From NCBI GenBank assembly GCA_900457075.1, contig UGYN01000002.1, positions 868,001-932,000 on the forward strand: a stretch of 64,000 nucleotides of DNA, in the 5' to 3' direction. This stretch comes from Serratia quinivorans (lineage in GTDB: Bacteria > Pseudomonadota > Gammaproteobacteria > Enterobacterales > Enterobacteriaceae). The notes under the pieces are model-generated. The model did no database searches and had not been told where the DNA came from. It saw nothing but the letters and a program-made list of their open reading frames with translations. This document shows positions 1-12,644 of the stretch, one piece after another (position 1 is the stretch's first letter; the number at the start of each line of letters is the position of its first letter). A program made the position numbers and the translations under genes.

Positions 1-1368
<1,368 letters not shown>

Positions 1369-1375
<7 letters not shown>

Positions 1376-2411
1376 GCGACAGCCAGACGCTGGCTCCGGA
1401 CGGCCAGCCTTATCAGTTAACCCAGTTGAAAAACGCCGGCGGGATGACCGTCACGCTGATGGATTGGGGCGCTACCTGGCTTTCCGCCGTACTGCCGCTG
1501 AAGTCAGGCAAAACGCGTGAACTGCTGCTGGGTTGCCAAACACCGGCGGATTATCTGCAGCAGGCAGCCTACCTGGGGCTACCGTCGGCCGCTATGCCAA
1601 CCGCATCGCTAACGCCAGCCTGTTGATTGATGGCAAGCCGCATCCGCTGGTGGCCAATCAGGGGGAACACCAGTTACACGGCGGGCCGGAGGGCTTCAAC
1701 ACCCGCCGCTGGCGGATTGTTCAGCAGGATGAACAGCAGGTGAGTTACGCGCTGCATTCGCCAGACGGCGACCAGGGGTTTCCCGGTAACCTCGACGTGC
1801 AGGTCAACTACCGCCTCACCGCCGATAATCGCCTGGAAATCAGCTATCAGGCGCGGACCGACAGCGCCTGCCCGGTCAACCTGACCAACCACGCCTACTT
1901 CAACCTGGACGGTGCCAGCACCGATGCCCGTCACCAGCGGCTGCAACTGTTTGCCGACCGCTATCTGCCGGTCGACAGCGAGGGGATCCCCAGCGCCTCC
2001 CTAACCCCGGTGGAAGGCAGTGGCATGGACTTCCGCCAGCCGAAAACCCTGCTGCAGGATTTCTTGAGCGATCGCGACCAACAACGGGTAAAAGGCTACG
2101 ACCACGCCTATCTGCTGCACCGTACCTGTAGCGCACTGGATTGCCCGGCGGCTCACCTGTGGTCGGCCGATGGCCAGGTGCAAATGAGCGTGTTCACCAG
2201 CGCACCGGCGTTGCAACTCTACAGCGGCAATTATCTGGGCGGCACCCCGGCACGTGATGGCGGCAGCTATGCCAATTACGCCGGGGTAGCGCTGGAAAGC
2301 GAGTTTTTGCCAGACAGCCCTAACCATCCGGAATGGCCACAGCCCGACTGTTGGTTGCAGCCAGGGCAGCAATATCTCAGTGCCACCCATTATCAGTTTT
2401 ATCCTATTTGA
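1369..2411 (+). CDS. galM: Aldose 1-epimerase, mutarotase (one-base frameshift in the sequence as given)
   Basis: Interconverts the alpha and beta anomers of galactose, feeding galactokinase. The first frame (1369-1626) reads [12 protein letters not shown] to about residue 70. The rest is in another frame from about base 1578 and holds [13 protein letters not shown], the [10 protein letters not shown] histidine motif and the terminal [19 protein letters not shown]. One G is missing from the G4 run at 1575-1578; restoring it gives about 347 aa against 346 in E. coli. The start overlaps the galK stop by 7 nt, so the gene is translationally coupled. It is the last gal gene. A weak hairpin follows at 2421-2442. 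Confidence 0.95.
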
Positions 2412-2420
2412 CCCGCTACG

Positions 2421-2442
2421 CCCCTTGCCAAGCGGCAGGGGG
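2421..2442 (+). terminator. Possible terminator of the gal operon
   Basis: An eight-pair stem with one bulge (CCCCTTGCC against GGCAGGGG) starts 9 bases after galM. No strong T-run follows, so it may only slow polymerase or protect the 3' end. Confidence 0.35.
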
Positions 2443-2607
2443 CCGTTTGTTATAAATGCTTACCTTTTTACCCCTCCGCGCCGCAGGCCGCTGCCTTTCC
2501 TTATTCCAAAGTGCACACTAGAATCAGGCTACGGTGATAAGCACAACACCTTGTGTAAAATCACAAATTTCGGCCACCCCGGCCGGTCAATAGCTGAAGG
2601 AACACCT

Positions 2608-2946
2608 ATGCGTCTGATTACTGCACTTCCATTACTGGCGGGTTTACTGCTGAGCACCAACCTGATGGCTGCCGAAACTGCAGCAAAAACCCCGTCACCG
2701 GCGCAGGCTGCACAGCAGAAACGCATGACCGATTGTAATCAACAGGCCTCTGGCAAAGCGCTGAAAGGCGCGGACCGCTCCACCTTTATGAGCACCTGCC
2801 TGAAATCCGAAGGCACCGCTGCGACCAAAACCTTGACCCCGCAGCAGCAGAAAATGAAAACCTGTAACGCCGACGCCAAGACCAAAAGCCTGACTGGCGA
2901 CGCACGTAAAACCTTCATGAGCACTTGCCTGAAAAAATCGGCCTGA
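2608..2946 (+). CDS. psiF: PsiF-like small secreted protein with two repeats
   Basis: A 112-residue protein with a signal peptide (MRLITALPLLAGLLL, predicted cleavage near AMAAE-like residues 20-22). Two PsiF repeats follow, around residues 35-65 and 75-112. Each has the pattern Q-x-M-x-x-C-N-x-x-A, an L-x-G-x-x-R element and the ending FMST/CLK, so there are two cysteines per repeat. E. coli PsiF (phosphate-starvation inducible) has the same architecture at about 106 aa; its biochemical role is unknown. The start at 2608 is preceded by GAAGGA and gives a clean signal peptide; a longer frame opening at 2380 lacks one. I found no convincing Pho box upstream. Confidence 0.85.
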   Translation: MRLITALPLLAGLLLSTNLMAAETAAKTPSPAQAAQQKRMTDCNQQASGKALKGADRSTFMSTCLKSEGTAATKTLTPQQQKMKTCNADAKTKSLTGDARKTFMSTCLKKSA

Positions 2947-3111
2947 TCCCCTGCTCCTACGGCACGGCTGAATTCCCTTTAGCCGTGCTGCCTTCCCTTT
3001 CGGCGCCCGCCTGAACGATTCAGCTTTTCCTCGGCACAGCACTTACTTTGCGGCAAGAAATTGGCTATGGTTAAACACTATCGATTGCCGAGCCACCGGC
3101 CGCGGCAATAT

Positions 3112-3130
3112 AATGATTTTCGTTATCATT
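3112..3130 (+). promoter_or_regulatory. Fur-box-like palindrome upstream of gpmA
   Basis: The 19-base AATGATTTTCGTTATCATT is a near-palindrome resembling the consensus GATAATGATAATCATTATC. It lies 29 bases before the gpmA start. Fur regulation of gpmA has been reported in E. coli. A fur gene is present at 59541. Confidence 0.6.
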
Positions 3131-3159
3131 GAAATGTCAGATTATTAAGGAGTTAAGCT

Positions 3160-3912
3160 ATGGCTGTAACTAAGCTGGTTCTGGTGCGTCACGGCGAAAG
3201 CCAGTGGAACAACGAAAACCGCTTCACCGGTTGGTATGATGTTGATTTGTCTGAGAAAGGCCGCACCGAAGCGAAAGCTGCAGGCGAACTGTTGAAAAAC
3301 GAAGGTTTCGCTTTTGACTTTGCTTACACTTCCGTACTCAAACGTGCTATCCACACCCTGTGGAACATTCTGGACGAACTGGATCAAGCCTGGCTGCCGA
3401 CTGAAAAATCCTGGAAACTGAACGAACGTCACTACGGCGCGTTGCAGGGTCTGAACAAGGCTGAAACCGCAGAAAAATACGGTGACGAGCAGGTTAAGCA
3501 ATGGCGTCGCGGTTTTGCCGTAACACCACCAGAGCTGACCAAAGATGACGAGCGCTACCCAGGCCACGACCCACGTTACTCCGCGCTGACCGAGCAAGAG
3601 CTGCCGCTGACCGAAAGCCTGGCGCTGACCATCGATCGCGTGATCCCTTACTGGGATGAAGAAATCCTGCCACGTATCAAAAGCGGCGAGCGCGTTATCG
3701 TTGCGGCTCACGGCAACTCCCTGCGTGCGCTGGTGAAATACCTGGATAACCTGAGCGAAGACGAGATCCTCGAACTGAACATCCCAACCGGCGTGCCGTT
3801 GGTGTATGAGTTCGACGAGAACTTCAAGCCAATCAAACGTTACTACCTGGGCAATGCCGACGAGATCGCTGCTAAAGCGGCCGCCGTGGCAAACCAGGGT
3901 AAAGCGAAGTAA
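3160..3912 (+). CDS. gpmA: 2,3-bisphosphoglycerate-dependent phosphoglycerate mutase
   Basis: A 250-residue protein, the usual length, that interconverts 3- and 2-phosphoglycerate in glycolysis. The phosphohistidine motif LVRHGES places the catalytic His at residue 11, and the second conserved His is in [10 protein letters not shown] near residue 184. The start is supported by TTAAGGAG seven bases upstream. The gene is flanked by a Fur-like site and a strong terminator, so it is probably monocistronic and convergent with aroG. Confidence 0.98.
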   Translation: MAVTKLVLVRHGESQWNNENRFTGWYDVDLSEKGRTEAKAAGELLKNEGFAFDFAYTSVLKRAIHTLWNILDELDQAWLPTEKSWKLNERHYGALQGLNKAETAEKYGDEQVKQWRRGFAVTPPELTKDDERYPGHDPRYSALTEQELPLTESLALTIDRVIPYWDEEILPRIKSGERVIVAAHGNSLRALVKYLDNLSEDEILELNIPTGVPLVYEFDENFKPIKRYYLGNADEIAAKAAAVANQGKAK

Positions 3913-3929
3913 TCTTCACCCGTTGATCT

Positions 3930-3963
3930 AAAAAGCCCCCGGTTTTTGGCCGAGGGCTTTTTT
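3930..3963 (+). terminator. Rho-independent terminator of gpmA, probably bidirectional with aroG
   Basis: AAAGCCC-C-CGG pairs with CCG-A-GGGCTTT around a short loop, with an A-run before and a T-run after. It can serve both convergent genes. Confidence 0.9.
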
Positions 3964-3981
3964 ATGGCGCAAAGTGGGGCT

Positions 3982-5038
<1,057 letters not shown>

Positions 5039-5243
5039 CACTTTTCCATTCGGTATCGAGAGGCGTTATTTCGCAGAGCGTAGATCTGACCAATTTAGCC
5101 TGTGAGGATAACGCTGTAAATCACCTTTGCCGCCTGCAGAATGAACGTCCTGATTAACAGTAGATTGTGCTGTTTCATCAGCAGAGCACAGTGGCTCCTT
5201 TTTGGTTATGCTAACGGCCAGGATCCGTTACTCGAGCCAAGCC

Positions 5244-5849
5244 ATGCCCTCATTGTTATTAGTTGATGACCACCCGGTGGTTCATGTCGCACTGGAAGCG
5301 GCGCTAATCAAGTCTTCCCGCTCCTATGTTCTACAGGCGGTAGAGGATGACGTACAGGCGCTGGCCCAGTTGGCCGCAGCCGACTTTGCACTGGTGATCC
5401 TCGATATCGGCCTGCCGCAGGTAGACGGCCTGCAGCTGCTGAAAAAGATTCGCCGCCATTACCCGCAACAGTCGATCCTGATTTATACCGCCCAGGAAGA
5501 AGAGATTTATGCCCGTATGGCCTATGCGGCCGGTGCCAACGGCTTTGTTCACAAGGGCAGCCGACTGGAACAACTGGTGCTGGCGATTGAAACCGTGCTG
5601 GGCGGGGAACTGAGCTTTCCCGCCGCCGCGATGGCAGAAGAAACCCAGCCGACAGAAGGCTCACTGCTGACGCCAAAAGAACTGCAGATTCTCGGGCTGC
5701 TCAGTAAAGGGTTGTCCAACCTGCAAATTGCCGAGATGCTGAGCATCAGCAACAAAACCGTCAGCACCCACAAGAAGAATATTTTGCGCAAGACTGGCGC
5801 CAGTAACCTGCTGGAGCTGGTGGCGGTGTTTAAAGAGCTGACGCCATGA
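5244..5849 (+). CDS. LuxR/FixJ-type response regulator (BvgA/EvgA-like)
   Basis: About 201 residues from the ATG at 5244. The receiver domain covers roughly residues 1-120, with the acidic pair VDDHP (D8, D9) and phospho-acceptor D54 in VILDIGLPQVDG. The LuxR-type helix-turn-helix covers about 140-200, with LTPKELQILGLLSKGLSNLQIAEML and SISNKTVSTHKKNILRK. A longer frame opens at 5202 but adds a non-homologous leader. The stop overlaps the next start (ATGA at 5846-5849), pairing it with the hybrid kinase. The two-component genes and zitB are contiguous. Target genes cannot be inferred from the sequence; E. coli has ybgS at this position instead. Confidence 0.9.
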   Translation: MPSLLLVDDHPVVHVALEAALIKSSRSYVLQAVEDDVQALAQLAAADFALVILDIGLPQVDGLQLLKKIRRHYPQQSILIYTAQEEEIYARMAYAAGANGFVHKGSRLEQLVLAIETVLGGELSFPAAAMAEETQPTEGSLLTPKELQILGLLSKGLSNLQIAEMLSISNKTVSTHKKNILRKTGASNLLELVAVFKELTP

Positions 5850-8800
5850 TGCGTGGAGTCCTGTTGCTGTAAACCCTGCTGCTGAGCCTCGGCAACGTCA
5901 CACAGGCAGCGCAGCCGGTAAGTTATCGGTTGGTCAGCAACCTGAATATCCCGCTCGATATGCTGATCGCCAGTGAGAAAAACCCCTGGCGCGATACCAC
6001 GTTGCGTGTCGGCATCATCAGTGAAAATACCAGCCCCTATAACATCATTGTGGATGACGATTTGTACGGCTTGAACGCCGACTATCTTGGTTATGTTCAG
6101 CAGGTTACCGGCATTCACTTTCAGATTTACGGCTTTGCCGATCTGGCGCAGCTAGAGCAGGCGCTGCATGACGGGACTATCGATCTGGTGTACGGCATTC
6201 CGCAAAACGAAGCCCTGCACGGCCTGAAAATTTCGCAGCCTTATTACGTCAGTAATCTGCGTGTGCTGCGGGATCGCAGCAATGACCGCCAGGTGATGCT
6301 CAATTCCGCCAACGCGCGGGTGGCGATCAGCACCCTGACCGATATGCAGGCCGGTCAAGCGTTGCAGGCGGTGTCCTCTCACGTGCAGCGTTATGACAAC
6401 AACCTGCAGGCGGTGTATGCCTTGCTCAACGGCAGCAGCGACTACTTTATTGCCGACGAAGCCAGCGCCAGTTTTATTATTGACCAGTTACAGCTCGGCC
6501 AGCTTTATCAGATTGAAAGTACCGTCAATCTCGGGAATCTGTCATTCGTATTTGCCTCCGCCAACCCGACGCTGATCGACACCCTCAACCTGGCCATCGC
6601 CGATACCCCGATGGAGTTTATGAACGCCATTCAGAGACGCTGGAGCAAGAAGATCCCCAGCTATCTCGATACCGGCAATGCCGATCTGACCCAGATGGAA
6701 AAACACTGGGTGGCGACCCATCCCACCGTTTATTACGCTGCCATCGAGAATAATTTTCCGTTCGCCTACCGGGGTTCCGGCGGGCAGGCACGTGGATACG
6801 CAATCGACATTCTGAATATCATCGCGCAGAACACCGGGCTACGCTTTATGCCGCTCTGGGCGCGCAACCCCGAGCAGGCCGACCAATTGGTGCAATCCGG
6901 TCAGGCCAGCTTCCGCACCGCCCTGCCTTTGGCACGCGGCGTTAAAGCCCGCTACAGCGCCAGCATGCCGATCCACCGTTCGCTGTGGGGGGTTTATGTC
7001 GGTCAGCAGGCCAACGGCATTTCCACCTGGAGCGATTTGGCCGGTAAACGCATCGGCGTGCTGCAGGGCGACCTGGCACAGAGTCTGGTGCCGGCCAACG
7101 AAGAGTTGATCCGTTTTACCGACGGCAAGGCCATGTATGACGCCCTGGCCAACGGCCAGCTGGATGCGCTGGTGGATAATGTGATCTCGGCAAACTTTGT
7201 CGCCCTGTCACGTTATTCCGGCGCGATAAAACTGGCGTTCGCGGCCAATAACATCGCCTACCCGGTAGCATTCGGCGTGCGGCAGGATCAGCCGCTGCTG
7301 CTGGCTATCCTCGATAAAAATCTGATGCAGATCCCGTCCGAAACGCTGCAATCGCTGCGCGATGAATGGATTGTCGATCGCAGCAACCTGATTGATGCCG
7401 TAAATGAAAACCGCATGCAGCCGCAAACCACCTGGCTGCTGGCGCTGTTGGCGGCAGCGATCCTGCTGCTGCTGGGGCTGACCCTGCGGCGCTTCATCCT
7501 GCAGCGTAGGGAAAAACGTGAGCGTGAGGTCATCGAGCAGGCTCGTCAGCATGCCGAAGCCGAGAACCGGATGAAGAGCAAGTTTCTGGCCACCGTCAGC
7601 CATGAACTGCGTACGCCAATGCACGCCATTCTTGGCCTGCTGGAACTGGAGCTTAAACGCCAGCCGACGCCGGAGGGCTTACCGGTGATTTACAGTTCGG
7701 CGTCGTCTTTGCTTAACCTGCTCAATGATTTGCAAGATCACGCGCGCCTGGAAACCGGTTCGTTGACGCTGGTCGCCCGGAGCGTGGCGCTGCAACCCTG
7801 GATAGCCCACATCAACGCCCTGTATCAACCGCTGATCGGCGAACGCCCGGTGACGCTAAACGTCAGTGCGGCCGACAACCTGCCCGCCGCTGTTCTCATT
7901 GATGGTGAGCGTTTACTTCAGGTGGCTAACAATCTGATAAACAATGCGATTAAGTTCACGCCACACGGCACCATTCAGGTGAATATCGGTTGGCATGAGC
8001 AGGTTCCACCGCAGGGGGAACTGTGGCTGACGGTGGCCGACAGCGGCTGTGGTATCGCCGCCGATGAGATAGATAAACTGTTCCAGCCGTTCTATCGCGC
8101 ACGCGGTGCACAGCGCGTATCCGTTCAGGGGACCGGGTTGGGGCTGTCTATCTGTAAAGAGATTATCGAACAAATGGGCGGTCGAATTGCGTTGCAATCG
8201 CAACCCGGCCTCGGCACTCAGGTGACACTGTCCGTGCCGGTAAGGCAGGTCGCTGTCGATCCCACGACTCAGCAGGCCGACACACCACTCATTCTGCCGC
8301 CGCCAACCCTGCACGTAGCCCTGATCGACGATCACCCCACCAACCTGCTGTTGATGGAGCGGCAACTGCGCCACTTCGGCCTGCAGCCGACGTTATTCGA
8401 GCAGGGCCATAAGCTGTTGAAGGCCCACCGTCGGCAGCCGTTCGATCTGCTGTTTATCGATTACAATATGCCGCGTCCGGACGGCCTGACGCTGGCGAGG
8501 CTGATACGCCGCGACGAGCAACGCCATCAGCGCCCGGCCTGCCAGATCATTCTCTGCTCGGCCGACGTGCAGGAATTTACCCGCATCCCGCCGGGCCTGG
8601 TGGAGATAGATCGCTTTTTAACCAAGCCAATTGCTCTGGCCGCAATAGCCCAGACGCTACCGCAGCAACCCCAGGCGCTGGAGCGGCAGTTAGTCCTTAC
8701 TGACCTGCAGCAAACCCTGGTCGATATGGCCGGTAATGAGCGACCGATGATCCTGCGTTTGGCAACAACGCTGCAGGCGACGCTGCGGCAGGACCGGCAA

Positions 8801-9058
8801 CGGCTTGAGCAGGCGGCACAGAATCAGGACTGGCCAACCCTGGCGCAAACCGCGCATCGCATCAAGGGCAGCCTGCTGATGCTGCAACTGCCTGCAGCGG
8901 CCAGCCTGTGCCAACAACTGGCGGACAGCGGTCGTGAAGGAACATTCATTCAGGCCGCCTATACTGAATTGAGTACGTTAGTGGAACAGATCCTGATAGA
9001 ACTGGATAATCTGGTCAGCACTGACGAGTCGTATTTTGCTATGGATAAGGAAGAATAA
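5846..9058 (+). CDS. BvgS/EvgS-type unorthodox hybrid sensor kinase, with a stop codon in the signal peptide as given
   Basis: The ATG at 5846 overlaps the regulator stop and opens a leader MMRGVLLL followed by an in-frame TAA at 5870-5872, then [12 protein letters not shown], so the signal peptide is complete apart from that stop. A TTG at 5930 in the same frame would give a 1042-aa product without an export signal. Numbered from 5930: two periplasmic SBP_bac_3-type domains (about 25-240 and 260-490), one membrane helix (about 502-524), a short linker with no PAS domain, HisKA (His558 in [15 protein letters not shown]), HATPase ([12 protein letters not shown]), a receiver (Asp844 in FIDYNMP) and HPt (His976 in TAHRIKGSL). 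It probably phosphorelays to the upstream regulator. The stop is either a base-call error (TTA read as TAA would suffice) or a true nonsense mutation. Confidence 0.88.
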
Positions 9059-10008
9059 TGTCGGACGCCCCACACGTACACCAGCCAAAAGACAGTAATA
9101 GTAAACGCCTACTGACCGCTTTTTTAGTCACCGCGGTCTTTATGGTCGCCGAAGTGGCCGGCGGGTTAATTTCAGGTTCACTGGCGCTGCTGGCGGATGC
9201 CGGCCATATGCTCACCGACGCCGCCGCGCTGCTGGTGGCCTTGATGGCCGTCCACTTCTCACAGCGTAAGCCCAATGCGCGCCACACCTTCGGTTATCTG
9301 CGTCTGACCACCCTGGCGGCCTTCCTCAACGCCGCCGCGCTGTTGGTGATCGTGGTATTCATCCTGTGGGAGGCGATACGGCGTTTCTTCGAGCCACAGC
9401 CGGTGATGGGTACGCCAATGCTGATTATCGCCATAGCGGGGCTGCTGGCCAACCTGTTCGCCTTCTGGCTACTGCACCGGGGCAGCGAAGAGAAGAATAT
9501 CAATGTGCGCGCTGCCGCATTGCATGTGCTGGGGGATTTACTGGGGTCGGTGGGTGCCATCGCCGCCGCCATTGTGATCCTGACCACTGGCTGGACGCCG
9601 ATTGACCCGATATTGTCAGTGCTGGTGTCTTGTCTGGTGATTCGCAGCGCCTGGCGACTGCTGAAAGAGAGTTTCCATGAACTGTTGGAAGGCACCCCAC
9701 AGGAGGTGGATATCAACAAGTTGCAAAAAGACCTGTGCCTGAATATTCCGGAAGTGCGCAATATTCATCACGTCCATGTGTGGCAGATTGGTGAACAAAA
9801 GTTGATGACGCTGCATGCGCAGGTGATACCGCCGCACGACCATGATGGTTTGCTGCGCCGTATTCAGGCCTATCTGCTGGAGCACTATCGGATTGGTCAC
9901 GTAACCATTCAGATGGAATATCAGCACTGCGATACACCCGACTGTGGGATTAACCGGGCCCCCGAGCCGAGTGACCACTCACATTCACATGTGGGACATC
10001 ATCACTAG
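9058..10008 (+). CDS. zitB: Zinc efflux transporter, cation diffusion facilitator family
   Basis: A 316-residue inner-membrane zinc/proton antiporter. Six hydrophobic helices span roughly residues 18-215. The metal-site motif [14 protein letters not shown] in helix II and a second HxxxD-type site near [10 protein letters not shown] in helix V are present, followed by a cytoplasmic domain and His-rich ends (HVHQP at the N-terminus, [10 protein letters not shown] at the C-terminus). The start overlaps the kinase stop by one base (TAATG), so its translation may depend on the two-component operon. zitB next to pnuC-nadA is the usual enterobacterial order; the coupling to a sensor kinase is not. 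Confidence 0.96.
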   Translation: MSDAPHVHQPKDSNSKRLLTAFLVTAVFMVAEVAGGLISGSLALLADAGHMLTDAAALLVALMAVHFSQRKPNARHTFGYLRLTTLAAFLNAAALLVIVVFILWEAIRRFFEPQPVMGTPMLIIAIAGLLANLFAFWLLHRGSEEKNINVRAAALHVLGDLLGSVGAIAAAIVILTTGWTPIDPILSVLVSCLVIRSAWRLLKESFHELLEGTPQEVDINKLQKDLCLNIPEVRNIHHVHVWQIGEQKLMTLHAQVIPPHDHDGLLRRIQAYLLEHYRIGHVTIQMEYQHCDTPDCGINRAPEPSDHSHSHVGHHH

Positions 10009-10014
10009 AAGCCA

Positions 10015-10040
10015 CTGGGGCGCCTTATTCGGCGCCCCAG
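10015..10040 (+). terminator. Hairpin between convergent zitB and pnuC
   Basis: CTGGGGCGCC pairs perfectly with GGCGCCCCAG across a six-base loop. The T-tract after it is weak on both strands. Confidence 0.65.
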
Positions 10041-10045
10041 CGTTA

Positions 10046-10771
10046 TTATGGTGCAGAAGATAATGGCCGCGATTGATTGTTGCCGGCGCTTTTGATCCAC
10101 AGCCAGGAGCCGTTCAGCGCAATCAACGTCAGGATCACGTATTCCAGCGCCATGGCATAGACGCCCTGGTAGGCGAATATCGCCACGCTGATCACGTCAA
10201 TCACTATCCACAACAGCCAGTTTTCCACGTACTTGCGCGTCATCAGGATCATCGCCACGATCGACAACACCATCATGGCCGAATCCCAGAATGGGAAGGC
10301 ATCCGGCTGCAGCTGCGGCATTTGCACGCTCAAACCAAGCCCCTGCATCACTGTCACCGCTGCCTGCGTCAACCAGGCAAACACGCGGTCAATGTTGAAC
10401 GTCATCAAGGCTATGCCGATAACGCACACCGCCGCCCAGCTCAGCGCCTTCGGCAGTGACAGCCAACGTATCTTCAGCTCGGCCTGGTTATCCTGAGTCT
10501 GACGGCTCCAGGCGTACCAGCCGTAGATATTGGCGACAAAAAAGAACAGCTGCAGCAGCAGGCTGGCGTAAAGCTGGATTTGAAAGAAAATCACCGCAAA
10601 CAGCGTGACGTTAATCAGGCCGAACAGGTAATTGATAATTTTCTCTTTGCTGGCATACCAAATGCACAGCAGGCCAAACAAGGTGCCGATAGCCTCAATC
10701 CATGACAGATCGTAGCCCCCCGCTCCCAGCGGGATATGCACCAGGATATTGCTGGTACTGAAAAAGCTCAT
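10046..10771 (-). CDS. pnuC: Nicotinamide riboside transporter
   Basis: A 241-residue multi-pass inner-membrane protein (E. coli about 239) with about seven hydrophobic helices. It has the tryptophan-rich PnuC motif NIYGWYAW near residue 85 and a second W/N-rich element (VENWLLWIVIDVIS) near residue 185. It moves nicotinamide riboside inward for NAD salvage. It follows nadA by 21 bases on the same strand, so the two form the nadA-pnuC operon, presumably under NadR via the site at 11919. Confidence 0.96.
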   Translation of the reverse strand: MSFFSTSNILVHIPLGAGGYDLSWIEAIGTLFGLLCIWYASKEKIINYLFGLINVTLFAVIFFQIQLYASLLLQLFFFVANIYGWYAWSRQTQDNQAELKIRWLSLPKALSWAAVCVIGIALMTFNIDRVFAWLTQAAVTVMQGLGLSVQMPQLQPDAFPFWDSAMMVLSIVAMILMTRKYVENWLLWIVIDVISVAIFAYQGVYAMALEYVILTLIALNGSWLWIKSAGNNQSRPLSSAP

Positions 10772-10792
10772 TTTATCTTCCTTATTAAATGG

Positions 10793-11854
10793 TTAAGCGT
10801 TCCCTTTAACCTGCACCCTTAACTCAGCGGCGAAATCCAACATCCGGTTCAACGGGATCAGCGCCTTCTGACGCAACGCGGCATCGACATGGATCTCATG
10901 CAGTACACCGCCGTGCTCCAGCCCATCGGCGATAGCCTTCAGGCCATTCATCGCCATCCACGGGCAGTGTGCGCAGCTACGACAGGTGGCACCTTCCCCG
11001 GCGGTTGGCGCTTCGAACAACTCTTTGTCCGGGCAGGCCTGCTGCATCTTATAAAAAATACCGCGATCGGTGGCAACAATCAGCTGCGAATTAGGCAGGG
11101 TTTTCGCCGCCTGAATCAATTGGCTGGTTGAGCCTACCGCATCGGCCAGGCTGACCACCGCCTGTGGTGACTCCGGATGCACCAGTATCGCCGCGTTCGG
11201 GTACAAGGCCTTCATCCGCATCAGGGCCTGGGTTTTAAACTCGTCATGGACGATACAGGCACCCTGCCAGCACAGCATATCGGCACCGGTTTGCTTTTGC
11301 ACATAGCTACCCAGGTGGCGATCCGGCGCCCAGATGATTTTCTCACCCAGGCTGTCGAGATGTTCAATCAGTTCAACAGCGATACTGGAGGTAACCACCC
11401 AGTCCGCCCGCGCTTTTACCGCCGCTGAGGTATTAGCGTAGACCACCACGGTTCTGTCCGGGTGGCTGTCGCAAAAGGCATTGAATTCTTCTTCCGGGCA
11501 ACCGAGATCCAGCGAGCACTCCGCGTTCAGCGTCGGCATCAGCACCCGTTTTTCGGGGCTGAGGATCTTGGCGGTTTCCCCCATAAAACGCACCCCGGCA
11601 ACCAGCAGGGTCGAAGCCGGATGATTGCTGCCAAAGCGCGCCATCTCCAGCGAGTCCGCCACGCAGCCACCGGTTTCTTCCGCCAGCGCCTGGATCTCCG
11701 GATCGGTATAGTAATGGGCTACCATCACCGCATTACGCTGCTTGAGCAGGATTTTAATCTTCTCGCGGTAAAACGCCTTCTGCGCGTCGTCCAGCGGTAC
11801 CGGCTTGGGCGGGAACGGGTACACCGCCGCATTAACATCAAACATTTCACTCAT
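10793..11854 (-). CDS. nadA: Quinolinate synthase A
   Basis: 353 residues from the ATG at 11854 ([18 protein letters not shown]), matching the E. coli start; an upstream in-frame extension to 11911 is not conserved. NadA condenses iminoaspartate with dihydroxyacetone phosphate using a [4Fe-4S] cluster. The C-terminal CxxCxxC motif ([10 protein letters not shown]) lies near residues 290-300, and other conserved cysteines occur in [10 protein letters not shown] and [22 protein letters not shown] near residue 45 is a family signature. First gene of the nadA-pnuC operon. Confidence 0.97.
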   Translation of the reverse strand: MSEMFDVNAAVYPFPPKPVPLDDAQKAFYREKIKILLKQRNAVMVAHYYTDPEIQALAEETGGCVADSLEMARFGSNHPASTLLVAGVRFMGETAKILSPEKRVLMPTLNAECSLDLGCPEEEFNAFCDSHPDRTVVVYANTSAAVKARADWVVTSSIAVELIEHLDSLGEKIIWAPDRHLGSYVQKQTGADMLCWQGACIVHDEFKTQALMRMKALYPNAAILVHPESPQAVVSLADAVGSTSQLIQAAKTLPNSQLIVATDRGIFYKMQQACPDKELFEAPTAGEGATCRSCAHCPWMAMNGLKAIADGLEHGGVLHEIHVDAALRQKALIPLNRMLDFAAELRVQVKGNA

Positions 11855-11918
11855 CGCTGCAATCTCTGTGCTAGGCTGGGTGTCTGCTGCCCGGGTATCA
11901 CCCCATCGCAACCCCCTT

Positions 11919-11936
11919 CGTTTTATATACTAAACA
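11919..11936 (-). promoter_or_regulatory. Candidate NadR operator upstream of nadA
   Basis: The minus strand reads TGTTTAGTATATAAAACG, which fits the NadR consensus TGTTTA-N6-TAAACA in the left arm and in four of six bases of the right. It lies 65 bases before the nadA start, as expected for repression of nadA-pnuC when NAD is plentiful. Confidence 0.6.
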
Positions 11937-12070
11937 AAATACCTTTATTTGTGCGAAAAGTCCGCTGATATTTTATATTTGCGCGGAAGGTGTTTAATTC
12001 ATTAAAAATTTGAAAGGATAAAGTGCAAAGAAAGAGAGGGTTCCAGGTACAACCAGGTACTAAAAGAGAT

Positions 12071-12097
12071 AAACGGATAAAACGGATAAAACGGATT
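12071..12097 (+). repeat. Three tandem copies of a 9-mer
   Basis: AAACGGATA, AAACGGATA and AAACGGATT are directly adjacent. The array is short and could expand or contract; no function is evident. Confidence 0.75.
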
Positions 12098-12286
12098 GAA
12101 GATGCTGGGGGCAAACCGGGGATACCGTGCGGAATTGATTCGGCCTTTGGCCTCACCCTTCGGGCAACGCTATGCGTTGTCGTATCGCTGCGCGATGCTC
12201 GAACCTGAACGCAGGGTCTCACCCACACGGTTCGTGCGTTATGCGATACTCAAGTTTTGGGAAAAGTGCTGAAGTACTCTGTGAAA

Positions 12287-12362
12287 TGGTGGGCCGTGCG
12301 GGATTCGAACCTGCGACCAATTGATTAAAAGTCAACTGCTCTACCAACTGAGCTAACGGCCC
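12287..12362 (-). tRNA. tRNA-Lys (UUU), copy 4 in transcription order
   Basis: A 76-nt cloverleaf including encoded CCA. The acceptor GGGCCGT pairs with ACGGCCC, the anticodon loop is CTTTTAA, and the T-arm carries GTTCGAATC. Identical to the copies at 12416 and 12562. Confidence 0.98.
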
Positions 12363-12415
12363 ACTGAGGGGATACTGCTGAACCGCGTAAGCAGGAGAGG
12401 AACTCGCTGCAATAA

Positions 12416-12491
12416 TGGTGGGCCGTGCGGGATTCGAACCTGCGACCAATTGATTAAAAGTCAACTGCTCTACCAACTGAGCTAACGGCCC
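12416..12491 (-). tRNA. tRNA-Lys (UUU), copy 3
   Basis: Identical 76-nt gene with encoded CCA and anticodon TTT. The spacer to the next copy is 53 bases. Confidence 0.98.
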
Positions 12492-12561
12492 ACTGACGTG
12501 GTTTACTGCTGAACAACCAATACAAAACCGAAGCTCGTATTGCGGAAAAACCATTCTGAAA

Positions 12562-12637
12562 TGGTGGGCCGTGCGGGATTCGAACCTGCGACCAATTGAT
12601 TAAAAGTCAACTGCTCTACCAACTGAGCTAACGGCCC
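12562..12637 (-). tRNA. tRNA-Lys (UUU), copy 2
   Basis: Identical 76-nt gene with encoded CCA and anticodon TTT. It follows the tRNA-Val gene by 7 bases, so the two are certainly co-transcribed. Confidence 0.98.
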
Positions 12638-12644
12638 ACAGCAG

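Larger units (their letters stand above)
11855..12286. other. Gene-free region between nadA and the tRNA cluster
   Basis: 432 bases with no credible gene. It holds the NadR-like site, a 9-bp tandem triplet at 12071-12097, and three short hairpins in a row: GGCC-TTT-GGCC (12142-12152), AACGC-TAT-GCGTT (12166-12178) and ATCGC-TGC-GCGAT (12184-12196). Read on the minus strand these lie just downstream of the last tRNA and may act in 3' processing or termination. Confidence 0.6.

Noticed and set aside
2412..2607. Pho box upstream of the psiF-like gene
   Set aside because: No pair of CTGTCAT-like repeats is present.
5110..5130. TyrR box upstream of aroG
   Set aside because: Only one half-site (TGTAAA) is good; the other half is poorly matched.
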